From positions 381,874 to 405,898 of the forward strand of contig NW_014577211.1 in the NCBI RefSeq assembly GCF_000485595.1: a stretch of 24,025 nucleotides of DNA. Reading direction: 5' to 3'. Position 1 is the stretch's first letter, and every line of letters starts with the position of its first letter. Origin of the DNA: Priapulus caudatus (Eukaryota; Priapulida; Priapulimorpha; Priapulimorphida; Priapulidae). Both the position numbers and the translations under genes were made by a program. Under the pieces are notes generated by a model. It did no database searches. It saw only the letters and a list, made by a program, of their open reading frames with translations, and had not been told where the DNA came from. Positions 1 through 11,132 of this stretch are shown here, in pieces.

Positions 1-4
1 CGTG

Positions 5-55
<51 letters not shown>

Positions 56-80
56 TGTGTGTGTGTGTGTGTGTGTGTGG
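1..80. repeat. (GT)n microsatellite
   Basis: Nearly pure GT dinucleotide tract at the left edge with one GTCTGT interruption near position 54. It is truncated by the window start. The alternating purine-pyrimidine sequence is potentially Z-DNA forming. Confidence 0.97.
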
Positions 81-805
81 TGTATTGGCTTCAGGCATAT
101 GGCATGTCGTCGACTTCTGCTAATGCTTTTGATGATTCATGAATCTAACCGGCTGGTGAAGACATTTGAAGCTGCTAGACTAATATAAATCCAAAAGATA
201 TAGTGCATTAATTTACTGTGGCGTGCCTCATAACTGGATATATGGGGCAAAAATGTGATTAAACGTTTCATTTCCGATGTGGTTTCCGTTTAATTTCACC
301 CATGAGCGGTCTATCTTAATATAGCATAGGATTTCGAAACAGCCCCCGCGTCTCTCTGCGTCTGTGGTCCAAATGTTGCGCCGAGCGGTATATCCTATAT
401 CGAGCCACTCTCTGATGTTTCGCACTTACTATTGCAATTTCCTTATGTTTCGTTTCACGCGGCCTACGTTCATTTGGCTTAAACACACCTAGCGAATCGC
501 ACGCAACGGTAGTAATGTGCCGCTGATTGGTCAATGTCCGCAGTGACGTTCGGTTAGCGTTGCAAACTTTTGTAAATGTACGGATCATTTACTCTGCGCG
601 CGCAGTACCTACTCTGGGAACGAGATCTACGCCGATTCCAAGGTTGCCGCTTCGCGTCACTTTGTAGTTGTTTGCATTATACACACGATGACATAAATTT
701 AAGAAACACGTGAACGAGTGTATGAATTAAACACATATGGACCCGTTACATAAATGTTGCATATTGGAGCATTTATGAGAGGGGGACAATTATAAAAACT
801 GTAAA
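81..805. other. AT-rich intergenic stretch, no gene seen
   Basis: Only short open frames on the minus strand (228-588) are present, without convincing start context, splice borders or family resemblance. No tRNA, inverted repeat or array was seen. Confidence 0.6.
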
Positions 806-1180
806 GTTAAATTGACTACGTCACGAATTTTCCATGGTAAAATTTGTAAACAAAAATTGACATTTTTCTGCATTAAAAGTAAGAACTAACGTTATTAAAT
901 ATATCCTCAAACTCTCACCTGATAAAAATGTTTTTACGTTGGTTAAATTTGCAAAAATCCAGACGATTTGGTAATTTCTGTTGTCTAACACTATTCCCCC
1001 AGTACTGTTCAGATACTGGCGTCTCTCTATTTTTTCACCGGCAAATTAGGGCATATAAAGAAGGTATATAAGCATGAAAAGTAAACAGAAACACTAATTG
1101 TATTTTCATACATTTTATTTTGTACAAATAACACACAAATATACTACTTGATGGTGCTAGAAATTTGTGACGTAATCACT
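806..1180 (+). mobile_element. Non-autonomous inverted-repeat element, copy 1
   Basis: The left end reads ATTGACTACGTCACGAATTT (811-830). The right end (1161-1180) is its reverse complement at 17 of 20 positions, so this is a terminal inverted repeat element of about 370 bp. Its outer thirds match the element at 2605-3406: a left block around 871-945 (shared TTTTTACGTTGGTTAAATTT core) and a right block around 1042-1176 (shared TGTACAAATAACACACAA core). TTAA lies directly outside the left TIR (806-809), while the right flank is CTAA, so the duplication is imperfect if TTAA was the target. There is no transposase frame. The type is a MITE or other deletion derivative. A piggyBac-like origin is suggested only by TTAA and is not supported by the terminal bases. 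Confidence 0.75.
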
Positions 1181-2604
1181 AAGGAGGAGTGTGACTGGTA
1201 GATGTACAACGGTCGATGGCAAGAGGATTTCGCAATCAGTGCATAGACGGCCCGCCAGGGAAACACGGTGTTAGGTGTCCTTCTGGACAGCGCGATCACA
1301 AACCAAATAACAAAATCTGAGACAATAAAACACTGATTGATCTAAGCCTAATTAAACGGTTATCTGTACAGCGTTGGGTTTAGTAAAACGTAGCCCAACT
1401 CTAAAGGTTTACGTAAATAATAACAAGTCCTCACCACATTCACACCAAACGTTTCGTTATGCTAAGCGTAAAAACGCTTACGCGTACGCTACTGCGTATC
1501 TGCTTGTGAAAATGATGAACGACTAATGTGATATATGCGTATTATTCACGGTTATAATGTGTACATATTATATAGCTGCGTATACTGACTTTAACAAATG
1601 CGAATACCTTGCAAATTCGTTATAATAATAAAGGAAAAGTTCATTTTTTTGCTAGCTAATGAAGCTGTGATTAGTACATGTATCTATGTACTCCTAGCTC
1701 ATAATGTGCCATGTAGTAATCAATAATTCTTGCATTATCGCTTCGAAAATACCACTGGTCCGGTTAAAACATGAAGTTACAGAATCGGTAACTATAATCA
1801 ATCCTTCCAGCAATGTTTGGCCGCACTCAGGCGACGTATACCATAAATCTAAACACCGAAAACTATGGGTGCGTTTCTTTGCTTTGTAGGTGCATACGAT
1901 TAATTTATAGCCTACTTTGGGCTTGTTATTTATCGGTGTACGAAGATGTTATTTCTTGGGCGATTGGAAATATATAGGTGGCGCTGGAAATTGAGACAGT
2001 CCTTGCGTTGTGTTGATTATTGCTCTGAGCTACAATTTTTGATCATGATTTGGGATTTCCATCAATCTGGAACAAATTATCGTGATATTTTAAACAGGGA
2101 AATCATGGAGATAGAGAGGAACGTTTTAGGAAAAAAGATCGGTTACGCATAGGACTAAAAAAGCCAAATTGTGGTATGCCGTAGGCCTGCTCCTGGCATG
2201 GCATATTGCTAGAGTGCGCGTTTAATGCTAGTACACAATCTCCAACCCTTCTAATTCGTCATTGGGCTATCTCAGCATAACCGTGTAAACACAGTGTAAA
2301 TTAATTGCTAGCGACTGGTGCCTCTACGAATTTCTAGGTGCCTCTACGAACGTTTTTATTGTGATAAACGGTAATGTCTACGTGACATATCCCTCTAACG
2401 TTCACATACAGTCACGCCACGTGCGGAGCTGGTGTCCAGGAACATTAAATCACAAGACGCTTTCTAAAAACCGTGCAATGACCATACATCGATATTCTAA
2501 TTCCAAGTGTATGGGGATTAGTCGGCCGCTGAAAGACTATACTTACATAATACGAATTTTAAGCTCGCTTACAAATATTTTCAATGGCGCTATATTACCG
2601 TTAA
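1181..2604. other. AT-rich spacer between the two element copies
   Basis: No supported gene. Open frames at 1704-1889, 1946-2152 and 2361-2609 are short, unrelated to known families by eye and low in coding character. The only small structure seen is a 20-bp tandem duplication near 2319-2355. Confidence 0.5.
2319..2355. repeat. Short tandem duplication (GGTGCCTCTACGAA)
   Basis: The 14-mer GGTGCCTCTACGAA occurs twice about 20 bp apart, giving a two-unit direct repeat. It looks like ordinary slippage or a small duplication. Confidence 0.8.
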
Positions 2605-3406
2605 ACTGAATATACGTCACGAATCTCCTAAAAGTTATAGTTGTAACCTTACTTTTGTAATTTTTTTTACATTAAAAGTTAGTACTAACGTTACTAAATA
2701 TATCCTCAAACTATCACCTGATAAGAATGTTTTTACGTTGGTTAAATTTTGAATGACGATTTGAATTACTGTCAATAATACTGTCGTAATACTATTTACA
2801 GTCTAGAACACTATTTACTGGCGTCCTATAAACAGTTTCTGTTTTGATTTGTGTTAGCTATATAGAACATAGAATATAGGAAAAATAAACAATATATGTT
2901 CATGTGTATTATGTTTGAAAAAATTATTATTAAAACTGCGAAATGCTATTTGTGTTTTTTTAATTTCTGCCAACAAAAATGTTTGCGACATCCGCCTTCA
3001 CGCGATATCAACTAAACGATAAACAATGGCGGGCAGGCCAGTGCATCGGAAAGAAAACGAAGGAGAAAAAGGCAGAAAGAAGTTTATATGAGAAACTCCC
3101 GCTTAAGTTTACAAGGCATTTCCATGGCTGCCACAATAATTTTGCGAATGCCTAGTTTACCGCAGATGTTCGCTATATCGGTTAGCTACGTCTGGGCGTA
3201 ACGCAGAGCTTTCGAATTAATGGCGGTTGTGTTCGCATCGAGCGTTTGTTTACATCAAATTGACCCACAAATTAGGGAGTATAAAGAAGGTATCTAAGCA
3301 TGAAAAGTAAACAAAAACATTAATTGTATTTTTATACATTTTTATTTTGTACAAATAACACACAAGTATACTATTTGCGGGTGCTAGAAATTCGTGACGT
3401 AGTCAA
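2605..3406 (+). mobile_element. Non-autonomous inverted-repeat element, copy 2 (long form)
   Basis: Same family and orientation as the copy at 806-1180. The left end is a diverged TIR (TACGTCACGAATC at 2613-2625). The right end GAAATTCGTGACGTAGTCAA (3385-3404) is a near-perfect reverse complement of the copy-1 left end. TTAA lies outside the left TIR (2601-2604) and also just outside the right TIR (about 3406-3409), consistent with a TTAA target duplication. Compared with copy 1 it carries about 430 extra bases (roughly 2833-3262), so either copy 1 is internally deleted or copy 2 holds a second insertion. The extra segment has no long open frame. Confidence 0.75.
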
Positions 3407-3409
3407 TTT

Positions 3410-4788
3410 AAAAAATAAATAGTTTACATGTGTCTATAGTAGAACGGTCGTAGTACGAGGAATAAACCCATGTGGCGCTAGCAGACGTCGCTATTTCAAT
3501 ACACTTTTCATGCGAGAAAAGAGTCGAATTGGTAGCCGCGCGGCACGCTAGCTAGAATCAATTATAAAGCGCAAGCGGGCTTCATCATGAACAATAGCGT
3601 GCTATATAGAGTGTAATGTCGTGTGAACGCCGCTATAGGAGCGATCGCGCGAGCCGATATACATGCATGCTCACGGAGTGAATGAATTGACATGTCATAT
3701 AGGCGTAACTAATGGCGCCATTAGTGGTCCATGCAGTACAAAGTTTCACCAATCACATATAGGCATCTCGGGCATCTCGTTAGAAGCGAGAACCTGCGTC
3801 GCAGAAATCCCTCAATGCAACAATGCGGAGGTAAAATTTAATGCAAACCCAGATTTAAATTATTGCCTGTTTGTGATTTGGATTGCGATTATATTCCGCT
3901 AGTGGAAGGGTATTTCACCCGGTAGTGCAGCTGTTGGAATTCGACCGATTTCCGGTCTTTCATAACCTTGTCTGTTAAGCGCAAGTTCAAACGTAAAAAA
4001 AGCATCTATACTCCCGTTGCATGGGTGCAGTCTACTCTCCAGTGATTCTGCCAAAAGAGCAAACTATCGGCGAGCAAGTTATGAAATCAGTGTTATAAAT
4101 CCTCATCTGTAACATGGTTAACTTTTGACGGACCAAAATTGCATGGAATAAGATGCGTAGATAAGGGGATTCCACCGCCGCTTGTTTAAGCATTGAGTAA
4201 GAATAATACCTTACAGGTGTTCAGGTCAACAAATTACAGCGACTACGACCAACTGTACCGTTTTACGTCATTTTAGGAAAGTAGAATCTGTTGATTCCAC
4301 TAAACCGTTGCCCACGCACGCGATAACGTCCGACGACAACCGTAACGAAAAGAAGTATTAGAAACGTGTCTACTTTTCAGCGACATAGTCGCGCGACACT
4401 TCGTAAATCGCCAATCATAACTGCGGGTAATGTTTTCATCGGCACGTTACAAAATCGTTTTGTTATGCAATGGGGCTGCTCAGCTGTATGCACATTGCAA
4501 TCCCATCTATCAAAAGAACAAATGTGCGTGTTCAGGGAAATTGGGTTTTACAACATCTAAGGCATTTATTGAGTAAATGTGCCTAGCTAAAAGAAAACAT
4601 TTGGCCATCATTAGCACAGAACATCGAAATCAGGGGTATAACGGCACATAACTTGTTTTGTTATTGGGAGCAGTATTATTACATTGTACCGTATGGTTGT
4701 TATTATCTATTTAAATAATTAGTATAGTGGTGAGAGCGCCACATTTTTCAATTTTCCTGCGTTTACTAGCGTGCCTTTTGTATGTTAT
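3410..4788. other. Intergenic stretch, no gene seen
   Basis: Open frames at 3663-3902 and 4366-4560 are short and not recognisable. No RNA gene or strong repeat was seen beyond incidental short duplications such as GGCATCTCG twice near 3763. Confidence 0.5.
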
Positions 4789-5150
4789 GGTAGGGGCACA
4801 CGAGCGTATTTTATCGCCCGATCGCGGCGAATTTTAAAATCGCTCGAAAAATTCGCCCGTGTGCTCGTTCACGTCGACGCCGATTTTAATCGCCCGTATG
4901 AATCGCCCGTATAAAAAATGTTAGATATTTTCGGCCGATTATTTACTGGCAAATTCGCTCGTGTGCCCGTGTCCGGCGTATTTTCTCGAGCGATCGATTT
5001 TTTTAAACCAATCGGACGTGTTGTTGATATCATGTGATACATCATGTGATCATGTGATTCCGTCGAGTGGCGTACGCGTACGCTCTCAAATTCGCTACGT
5101 GTGCCCCCTATAAATTCGCTGGCGATGAAATACGCTCGTGTGCCCCTAGC
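4789..5150. mobile_element. 358-bp MITE with perfect TIRs and TA flanks
   Basis: The left TIR GGGGCACACGAGCGTATTT (4793-4811) is perfectly complementary to the right TIR AAATACGCTCGTGTGCCCC (5128-5146). Each is bordered by TA (4791-4792 and 5147-5148), the footprint expected for a TA target duplication (Tc1/mariner-type, or part of a PIF/Harbinger TWA site). The interior holds degenerate TIR-like units, for example AAATTCGCTCGTGTGCCCG near 4951, AAATTCGCTACGTGTGCCCC near 5088 and a related unit near 4848. These make nested inverted and direct sub-repeats. No protein is encoded, so transposition would have needed an outside transposase. Confidence 0.88.
5030..5057 (+). promoter_or_regulatory. 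Three TCATGTGA motifs inside the MITE
   Basis: TCATGTGA occurs at 5030, 5042 and 5050, within 28 bp. The motif matches the M-box/E-box form bound by bHLH-ZIP factors of the MiT/TFE class. It may simply be internal element sequence. Regulatory use is inference only. Confidence 0.3.
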
Positions 5151-5690
5151 TTAAAAGCAGTATCTGTATTGCGCGTCACATAACGGTACACACTACAGTC
5201 GGTGTTATCGCTACTGTCGGTTCTGTCGTGCCTCGGCCTGTAGAAATGCAAGTTGATTTAAGTATAACCTTTCTGCTGCTCTTCTATATAATATTATAAT
5301 GTATGTGTTAAGTTAATAGTGTTTCCGTAGGTACAGAATAGCTGCACGTTTGATTTGACAGCTGAATTACATTCAATTGTAGGCCCTATCTTGAATACTC
5401 GCGCGCGTATGTCTAATAAACAATGTATTACATAGTGGACAAATAAATAATGTAGTAAGAATGTATTCTTTGTTTATTCTCATTTCTAGTATTTACTGAT
5501 TAAACTACTGCCACCGAGACCTTCTGCATATTATATAGCGAGAAAGGAAGGCTCCAATGTCGCTGAGGCCAATCGCAAAGTTGACACTGAACGTTACGGT
5601 TGGTCGTTGCTGTTGTAGTGTTTTTGTCTTTATTATTTAAATGGGGAGTAAAATATTACTATTCATAAAGTTCTACTATTGTGAAGCATT
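5151..5690. other. AT-rich stretch, no gene seen
   Basis: No supported coding or RNA feature. Several AATAAA hexamers occur (near 5416, 5443 and 5446), as expected in AT-rich DNA. Confidence 0.5.
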
Positions 5691-5731
5691 GCGTCTTTAA
5701 TTTGTTTATTGATTTTCTTCTTCTTCAACAG

Positions 5732-5872
5732 TCGCTGTATGTGGCGAACAGCAGGCTTTCTCATAATATACTAATCTTTTATTCGATAAACAGCACAGTT
5801 ACAATCGTCAATCGGGCTTCCCATTCACTTCTTAGCATCGCTACAATGATACTTCTCATTGTTCTGTTTTAA
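5732..5872 (+). CDS. Candidate terminal exon (weak)
   Basis: A long pyrimidine tract ending TTCTTCTTCTTCAACAG (to 5731) is a textbook 3' splice site. The frame starting at 5732 stays open for 46 codons to TAA at 5870-5872. The peptide ends in a hydrophobic run (ATMILLIVLF) that could be a membrane tail. No family is recognised and no upstream exon or nearby poly(A) signal supports it; the next AATAAA is near 6090. Chance remains likely. Confidence 0.18.
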   Translation, partial: SLYVANSRLSHNILIFYSINSTVTIVNRASHSLLSIATMILLIVLF

Positions 5873-6248
5873 AATTGGTTTCTGTATTCGTCGCGTGCCG
5901 ATTTCAATTGCGTTAAGGATTGATTACATATTATAATCTTTATAGTAAGAAATAGCGTCGGTTAGGTGTGTAACGATTTACCGATGCAGACGATAATCAT
6001 ACGATGCATACGATAATCGATGCGCAGCGTCCGTATCGCGATAGAAACAATACAGATGTTAACCAGCGAATAAGGCAAGCTAAACTATTGAATAAAGCAC
6101 ACGTGATTCCCTTTAAATTGTATTCTTTCTTTTATTTCATCAACTCCCCTCATTATTACGTAAATATTTGCGGCTGTCGAAAAAATCGGTGTCAATATAA
6201 ATGGCGCGCTTGTATTGCCGCCAGAATTGTTAGCGCAACGCAATCGAT

Positions 6249-6296
6249 GCTGATTGACTGGTGCGTGTCGTTGCTGATTGACTGGTGCGTGTCGTT
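6249..6296. repeat. Perfect 24-bp tandem duplication
   Basis: The unit GCTGATTGACTGGTGCGTGT plus CGTT occurs twice head to tail (6249-6272 and 6273-6296). It lies in an open frame (6004-6402) and would duplicate eight residues (LLIDWCVS) without a frameshift, but that frame shows no recognisable protein. Confidence 0.92.
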
Positions 6297-6299
6297 GCT

Positions 6300-7159
6300 T
6301 CGGACTGTACGGCGCGCATGTGAGTGGTGGAGCCGTCGATTACAGGTTAACCTAAAGCACACTAAGAACGTCTCGGTCTGTTTCACCCACGAAAATATAT
6401 AATAATTGATGGTTTACTACATATTTCTATGGCTTTGACATTCTCATATACGTTTGTGTTATTTATTATATATAGCATCAAGAGCTATTAATCTGGAACA
6501 CCCATGTTATGGTATTTTCTTATTGTCAAACATAATATCAGAGCAAGCTATCACATTAAGAGTTCACGGAACTCATATACAGTGAGAGCTGTTAGCAGAT
6601 ATAATGAGTAGTATGGTGGTAGTTGCATGCGAATACAGGGTTTATCATCAGCAATTCCTCCTGGTGCAATTAAGTCATCGATAGCATCATCAGCTTTCCG
6701 CTCGAAATAAACGCTGCAAATTCGGTGGCTGGATATCGGAGCAAAGCGTGAGCATTATAATCCTGACTCATCTCTCTGTGAGCCCGCCAGCCGTGACTGC
6801 CTGCCGGCAACCCTTTATGCTGGCCCGCAATTATGCGTTTGCACTTTACTATTGATTCTATTCATGTAATTTGCCCACAATTATGCCGCTGACCGGCGTG
6901 ATGCGTTCATGTCTAGCTAACTCATCGCTTAGCCTTATCGCTGCGTGTCGCCTTCATATTTTGTATAATCGGATGGAATTCGGACAGTAAAATTTAACGG
7001 ATCGCAGGCCTGTAACGATAAATGATGATGTTTAATTATGACTACAGCGGGCGAACTTTAGCGGATTAAATGTTCATTATTCACAGCAGTAAAATTAGAA
7101 TATCCTAATGTCATTGCTAGATAATTATATTGCATTAATAAGGGTGTGTGGTTCGTAAG
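6300..7159. other. Intergenic stretch, no gene seen
   Basis: No supported gene, RNA or mobile element. Base composition is AT-rich with scattered CpG. Confidence 0.5.
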
Positions 7160-7250
7160 CTTTCGCTTTTTCTCGATCTCTTAATTTCTCACTCTTTCCC
7201 TATTTTGCTCTGTCTCTCTTTCCCTCTCCTTTTCTCTCAATCTCTCTTTC
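7160..7250. repeat. Pyrimidine-rich tract
   Basis: About 90 bases made almost wholly of C and T (CTCTCT and TTTCTC runs). It could act as a polypyrimidine or H-DNA-prone tract, but no acceptor with an open exon directly follows. Confidence 0.75.
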
Positions 7251-7568
7251 ATGAATCGCTTAATTAGTTCCTCTCAATCTGTAGTATCCTCTAGCTTTTT
7301 ATCTATCTTCCTACCTACTATCCCGCAATATTCCCTGCTCATTCCCCAATGAGATCCCAAGCCAGCCGAATATAAAACCGTGTTAAATCTACTATGCCAT
7401 GAACTTCGTATGTGTAACATGGTGTGTGTTCAAAATCGAATAAAAGTTACGGCCATGAAATGCCAGACTTTCTGCTGTCATCTGCTCTCACTCACCCCAG
7501 ATGTCGGACTCTCGCAGATGTTTATGTATAAGTTTGCCATAAATCGGAAGGAAATTACCGCTGCAAAT

Positions 7569-7606
7569 GCATTGAGTAACCCCCGAAGCATTGAGTAACC
7601 CCCGAA
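7569..7606. repeat. Perfect 19-bp tandem duplication
   Basis: GCATTGAGTAACCCCCGAA is repeated exactly twice (7569-7587, 7588-7606). It overlaps open frames on both strands that are otherwise unrecognisable. Confidence 0.92.
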
Positions 7607-8619
7607 GGCAGTATTTTCCCCTGATGACGTATTTGAGCGATGATTTATAATATTACTGCGAAGAATTCTAAAAACAGTATGAATAATTTGATTGGGGACA
7701 AATCTTTCTATCGTTTGTTGATCTTGTGCAATCATTACGCATGGTCATTATCAACAATATAATATGAAATTGGTTTGCTCAAACCGGATAACATGCAGTC
7801 GAGACTTTTCATGATTTTCGAAAAACGTTTCGATATAATACATCCCCCCATAAATCTTCTTTTTTGCATTTCCTCGTTGTTCTCTCCGTTAAATACGTCA
7901 TCAACCTTGAAATAAATAAATCATTTGCGAGAGTCAATGCGTTGGTATCTCATGGCTAAGATTAGCCAATTCATGAGACTTGTATCATGCATGCTTCCTG
8001 ATGAGAGATAATGGAATATAATTATCGTTTTATATTACCAAGGTTTGACGGAATAAGATGCAATTGCGAAATAATTGCAGGAGATTCCGTGCAAAAAATT
8101 CCCAAATATTTTGCTCCGAGAATACTTGCATGGCTAATTAACATGACACTTGGGAGTAGTGGCCGTCAATGTAAAAAACCCATTAATTATATAGCGTTCC
8201 CTCTTGGTATTTCTGGCCATGTAAGCGATGTATAAGCATATTACGTCTCGCCGTTCCACATGATCCTATTGATTCAATGCGACATTCCCCAAAGGTTGTG
8301 CTACTTATGATTATACTCGGAGTGACTGGAAAGCAATATGACAAAGACATATTGTAATTAGGCTAGATTGAATGTCCGCTCTCAGGGGTTATACATGGCC
8401 ATACATAGCCAATGCGTACGGACGAGTAAAAGTGCCATCTCGCGGGTAACAGTCACTTTAATTGAATCTTCCTGATTTGTCATATAGCAATAAGTAGGCT
8501 GTAAATATGCATGTGTGAGCAAAGACGCATACGTCACAGCGTGATATCAAGGGAGGTCACTTTTAACGCTCTATTGTACGTTTTATGTAATGCGCGTGCG
8601 TACAGTCGCTGGGGATCTA
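7607..8619. other. Intergenic stretch with one hairpin, no gene seen
   Basis: No supported gene. A nested inverted repeat at 7948-7978 has an inner stem GGCTAA/TTAGCC and an outer stem TCTCATG/CATGAGA. The open frame at 8011-8235 is unrecognised and lacks support. Confidence 0.5.
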
Positions 8620-9172
8620 AAGAGGCCGGTGAATCGGGTAGATTGATGGTGGATTGGTGATATTTTGGTCAGCGATTAGCCCTGTATTGGTGTAGTGAGT
8701 TGTATGTGAGGTTCTGGGTAGTGGATGGTAGATTCGCGGGTGGGTGGGTTATGCAAGACAGTGTAGTTGGTAGTGCGTTGACGTGGAGTGTTGGTGTTAG
8801 TGTGTGGTCACTGAAAGTGTGGCTGATTGCTGGTAGGTTGCTGGTAGCTTGGTGTGGAGTGTTGATCGTAAGTAAAGAATGTCAGAGCACGAGAAAATAT
8901 GAATTAGGACGAAAGCGAATATGACAAAAAGAGTAAGAACAAAAAACGAAGAAAGTGGGAGACAGACGTAGAAGTACAGATGGAGAGAGAGAAAGAGAGC
9001 ATGAAAGACGAAAGAGTTCGAAATAGGTGTGGGGGAGAAGAACGATTGAGCGCACCCATGAGAAGAAGAAGGAGAGGGAGAGAGGGGGGATAGAGGATAA
9101 TTAATGAAAAACCTTGAAAAAGATATAACATAGATGGGGGAGGTAAGGGAAGATGAGACATAGTTAGCACAC

Positions 9173-9229
<57 letters not shown>

Positions 9230-9975
9230 AAAGAGAGAGAAGAGAGAGAGAGAGAGAAGAAGAGAAAAGAGATAGAAATTGGGCCGACCGTGAGCGAAAG
9301 GTAAATAGGAAGCGAGACAAACAGATTGCCAGAAAGCCAGATAGATAGTTATAGATATGCAGACAGACAAACAGACACACAGTCATTCATTCATTCATTC
9401 ATTTATTTATTTAGACTGACAGACAGACAGACAGACAAACGGACAAGCAGACAGGCTGACACACAGAAAGTCAGACAGATTGGCACACACGACAGACAGG
9501 CAGGCAGACAGACAGAAAAGATGTATTAGTAATCTATGTATATGTAGTATGTAGGTTGGTGTGTGTGTGGTGTGTGTGTGCGCGTGCTGCGCTGCGTGCG
9601 TATCGCACGCATACGCACGCACGCACGCAACGCACGCACGCAGTATTCATGATGTACTACTAAGTACGTGACGCACGCACCCACGCACCCATCATTCCAT
9701 GCCATTCATCCATCCATCCATCATCGCCATCCATTCCATCCATGCCTACCACCATCCATTCCACCATAGCTCATCCATCCATCCATCCATTCCAACCAAT
9801 CCAATCCATGCCAGCCCATACCATCTACCATGCCATCCATCCATTCCACAATCCATCCATCCATCCATCCATCCATCCATCCATCCATCCATCCATCCAT
9901 CCATTCATCACTCTATCCATTCATTCATTTATCCATATAGGATATATATATATATTTATATATATATATAATTAT
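8620..9975. repeat. Compound microsatellite cluster with strand asymmetry
   Basis: Adjacent low-complexity domains on the plus strand: GT-rich (about 8640-8870), purine-rich GA (about 8885-9300, pure (GA)n near 9177-9275), (CATT)n (9383-9413), degenerate (ACAG)n (about 9414-9517), (GT)n (9559-9581), (ACGC)n (9604-9642), (CCAT)n (about 9700-9930, purest 9852-9904) and (TA)n (9941-9970). Open frames here translate to monotonous peptides (SLSL, IHPS) and are repeat artefacts. A TGCGTGCG/CGCACGCA hairpin sits at about 9594-9612. Confidence 0.95.
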
Positions 9976-10280
9976 GCCTGTCTCTCTAGCTATCTATTTA
10001 ACGTACCATTATCTATCGTCCTACATAACCCATGTCTATCCCGTGGCCATCTGCATATAATCCCACCTGCCATCTGCTCATCTACCCGTCTGTTTTTTTA
10101 ATTCGAAAAATCTCACTTCTCGAACGCTGAAATTGAAATATAAACAGTGATGCTGCTGCGACCAGCCTATAGTGATTGGTCAGAAACATCGGGTATTTAC
10201 CAACTCCATAGTTGAATTGGCCCGAAAAAACTTCGGGACATGGCATTGTAATCTAGCCCATGACACGTCAGCAACACCTA
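9976..10280. other. Short AT-rich spacer
   Basis: No gene seen. A small hairpin CCCGAA/TTCGGG lies near 10221-10237. Confidence 0.5.
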
Positions 10281-10762
10281 TCCACATTATACTCCCATCC
10301 GTTTATATATCAAGCGCGGGGTGAATCGAGAGTCTGGAAGAGGCGAGATCCCTGAGGCCGGAGTGAAAGGCTGCCGAGAATAGTCGCGGCCTCCGCTAGT
10401 GATGAACGGCCGACGCCCGCGGTGGAGCGGGGGAAGCACGCGCGCGAAGCGACGGGCCCAGGGAGAAGCCGCCGGCAACGCGGAAGCAACGCCGGAAATA
10501 CAGCCGACGCGCCGGTAAAGCGGCGGCGCAGGTAACAGCCCAAGGCAACCGGCGCGGCTCGCGCAGTGACGACTGCGATCCGGGACGGCTCGAGCGGTTT
10601 AGGTAGGGCGTCGCCGGGGCGGCACAGGCGAGACCGCGGACGTAGTTAGCCGCAGTCGCGGCGGCGTGATCGGTGGCCAGCCGCGCGGAGAGGCCGCTGA
10701 GCGGTGAGAGCGAGCTGACGCAGTGGTGGCGCGAAAAGGAGGCGCCCCGCCGAGCGGCCCGG

Positions 10763-10770
10763 TATAAAAG
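10763..10770 (+). promoter_or_regulatory. TATA box
   Basis: TATAAAAG in the context CGGCCCGGTATAAAAGGC, flanked by GC-rich DNA, fits a strong core TATA element. Initiation would be expected about 30 bases downstream, near 10793. Reading frames immediately downstream are short. Confidence 0.6.
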
Positions 10771-11102
10771 GCACGCGCGCGCGACTGAACGATAACCGTT
10801 AAGAGTAAAAAGTTGAAAGCAGGAGTTGAAGAGAGCAGTGAAAAGCAGTTGGAAAAGGGAGTTGACGATAGGCGTTGATGAGAGAGGGTTTGTGTGGAGT
10901 TCTCAGGGAACCCACTGATGGCGATTATCGGAAGTTAGCGACGTTACTTAACGGTCTGAACGAGTAAACTATTGCTGTGGAAGATATATCTGAGAATAAC
11001 ACCAGCGCCGAAACGGAGGAGTACGACTCAGAAAGTGCTTTAAATGCGTCGTTCGATACTAGCCGGTGGTTCATATGTATCTTACCATTCTTCGTTTGTT
11101 GT

Positions 11103-11108
11103 AATAAA
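11103..11108 (+). terminator. Poly(A) signal AATAAA
   Basis: AATAAA about 310 bases after the predicted start from the TATA box, followed by AT-rich then mixed sequence. It could end a short transcript or be the signal inside an LTR-like unit. Confidence 0.35.
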
Positions 11109-11132
11109 CATTATCACTCACATTAGCACACT

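Larger units (their letters stand above)
10281..11120 (+). mobile_element. GC-rich TATA-to-AATAAA block, possible solo or truncated LTR
   Basis: The sequence changes abruptly to GC- and CpG-rich at about 10310. It holds a TATA box (TATAAAAG, 10763-10770) behind a GC-rich upstream segment, then a purine-rich leader with repeated GTTGAA/AGCAG words, and an AATAAA signal at 11103-11108. The order of GC-rich U3-like region, TATA, leader and poly(A) signal resembles an LTR. No second LTR copy, clear TG...CA ends, target duplication, primer-binding site or pol domain is visible in the window. A TATA-type host promoter with a short non-coding transcript is an equally good reading. Confidence 0.35.

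Noticed and set aside
6004-6402. 132-codon frame as a gene
   Set aside because: It has a true ATG but no recognisable domain, contains a slippage-type 24-bp duplication, and overlaps an equally open minus-strand frame.
8904-10101. Long frames with SLSL, HTHT or IHPS repeats
   Set aside because: They are translations of GA, ACAG and CCAT microsatellites.
9976-10290. Left LTR boundary at TGTAATCTAG (about 10246)
   Set aside because: No matching end or target duplication could be found at the other side, so no boundary is claimed.
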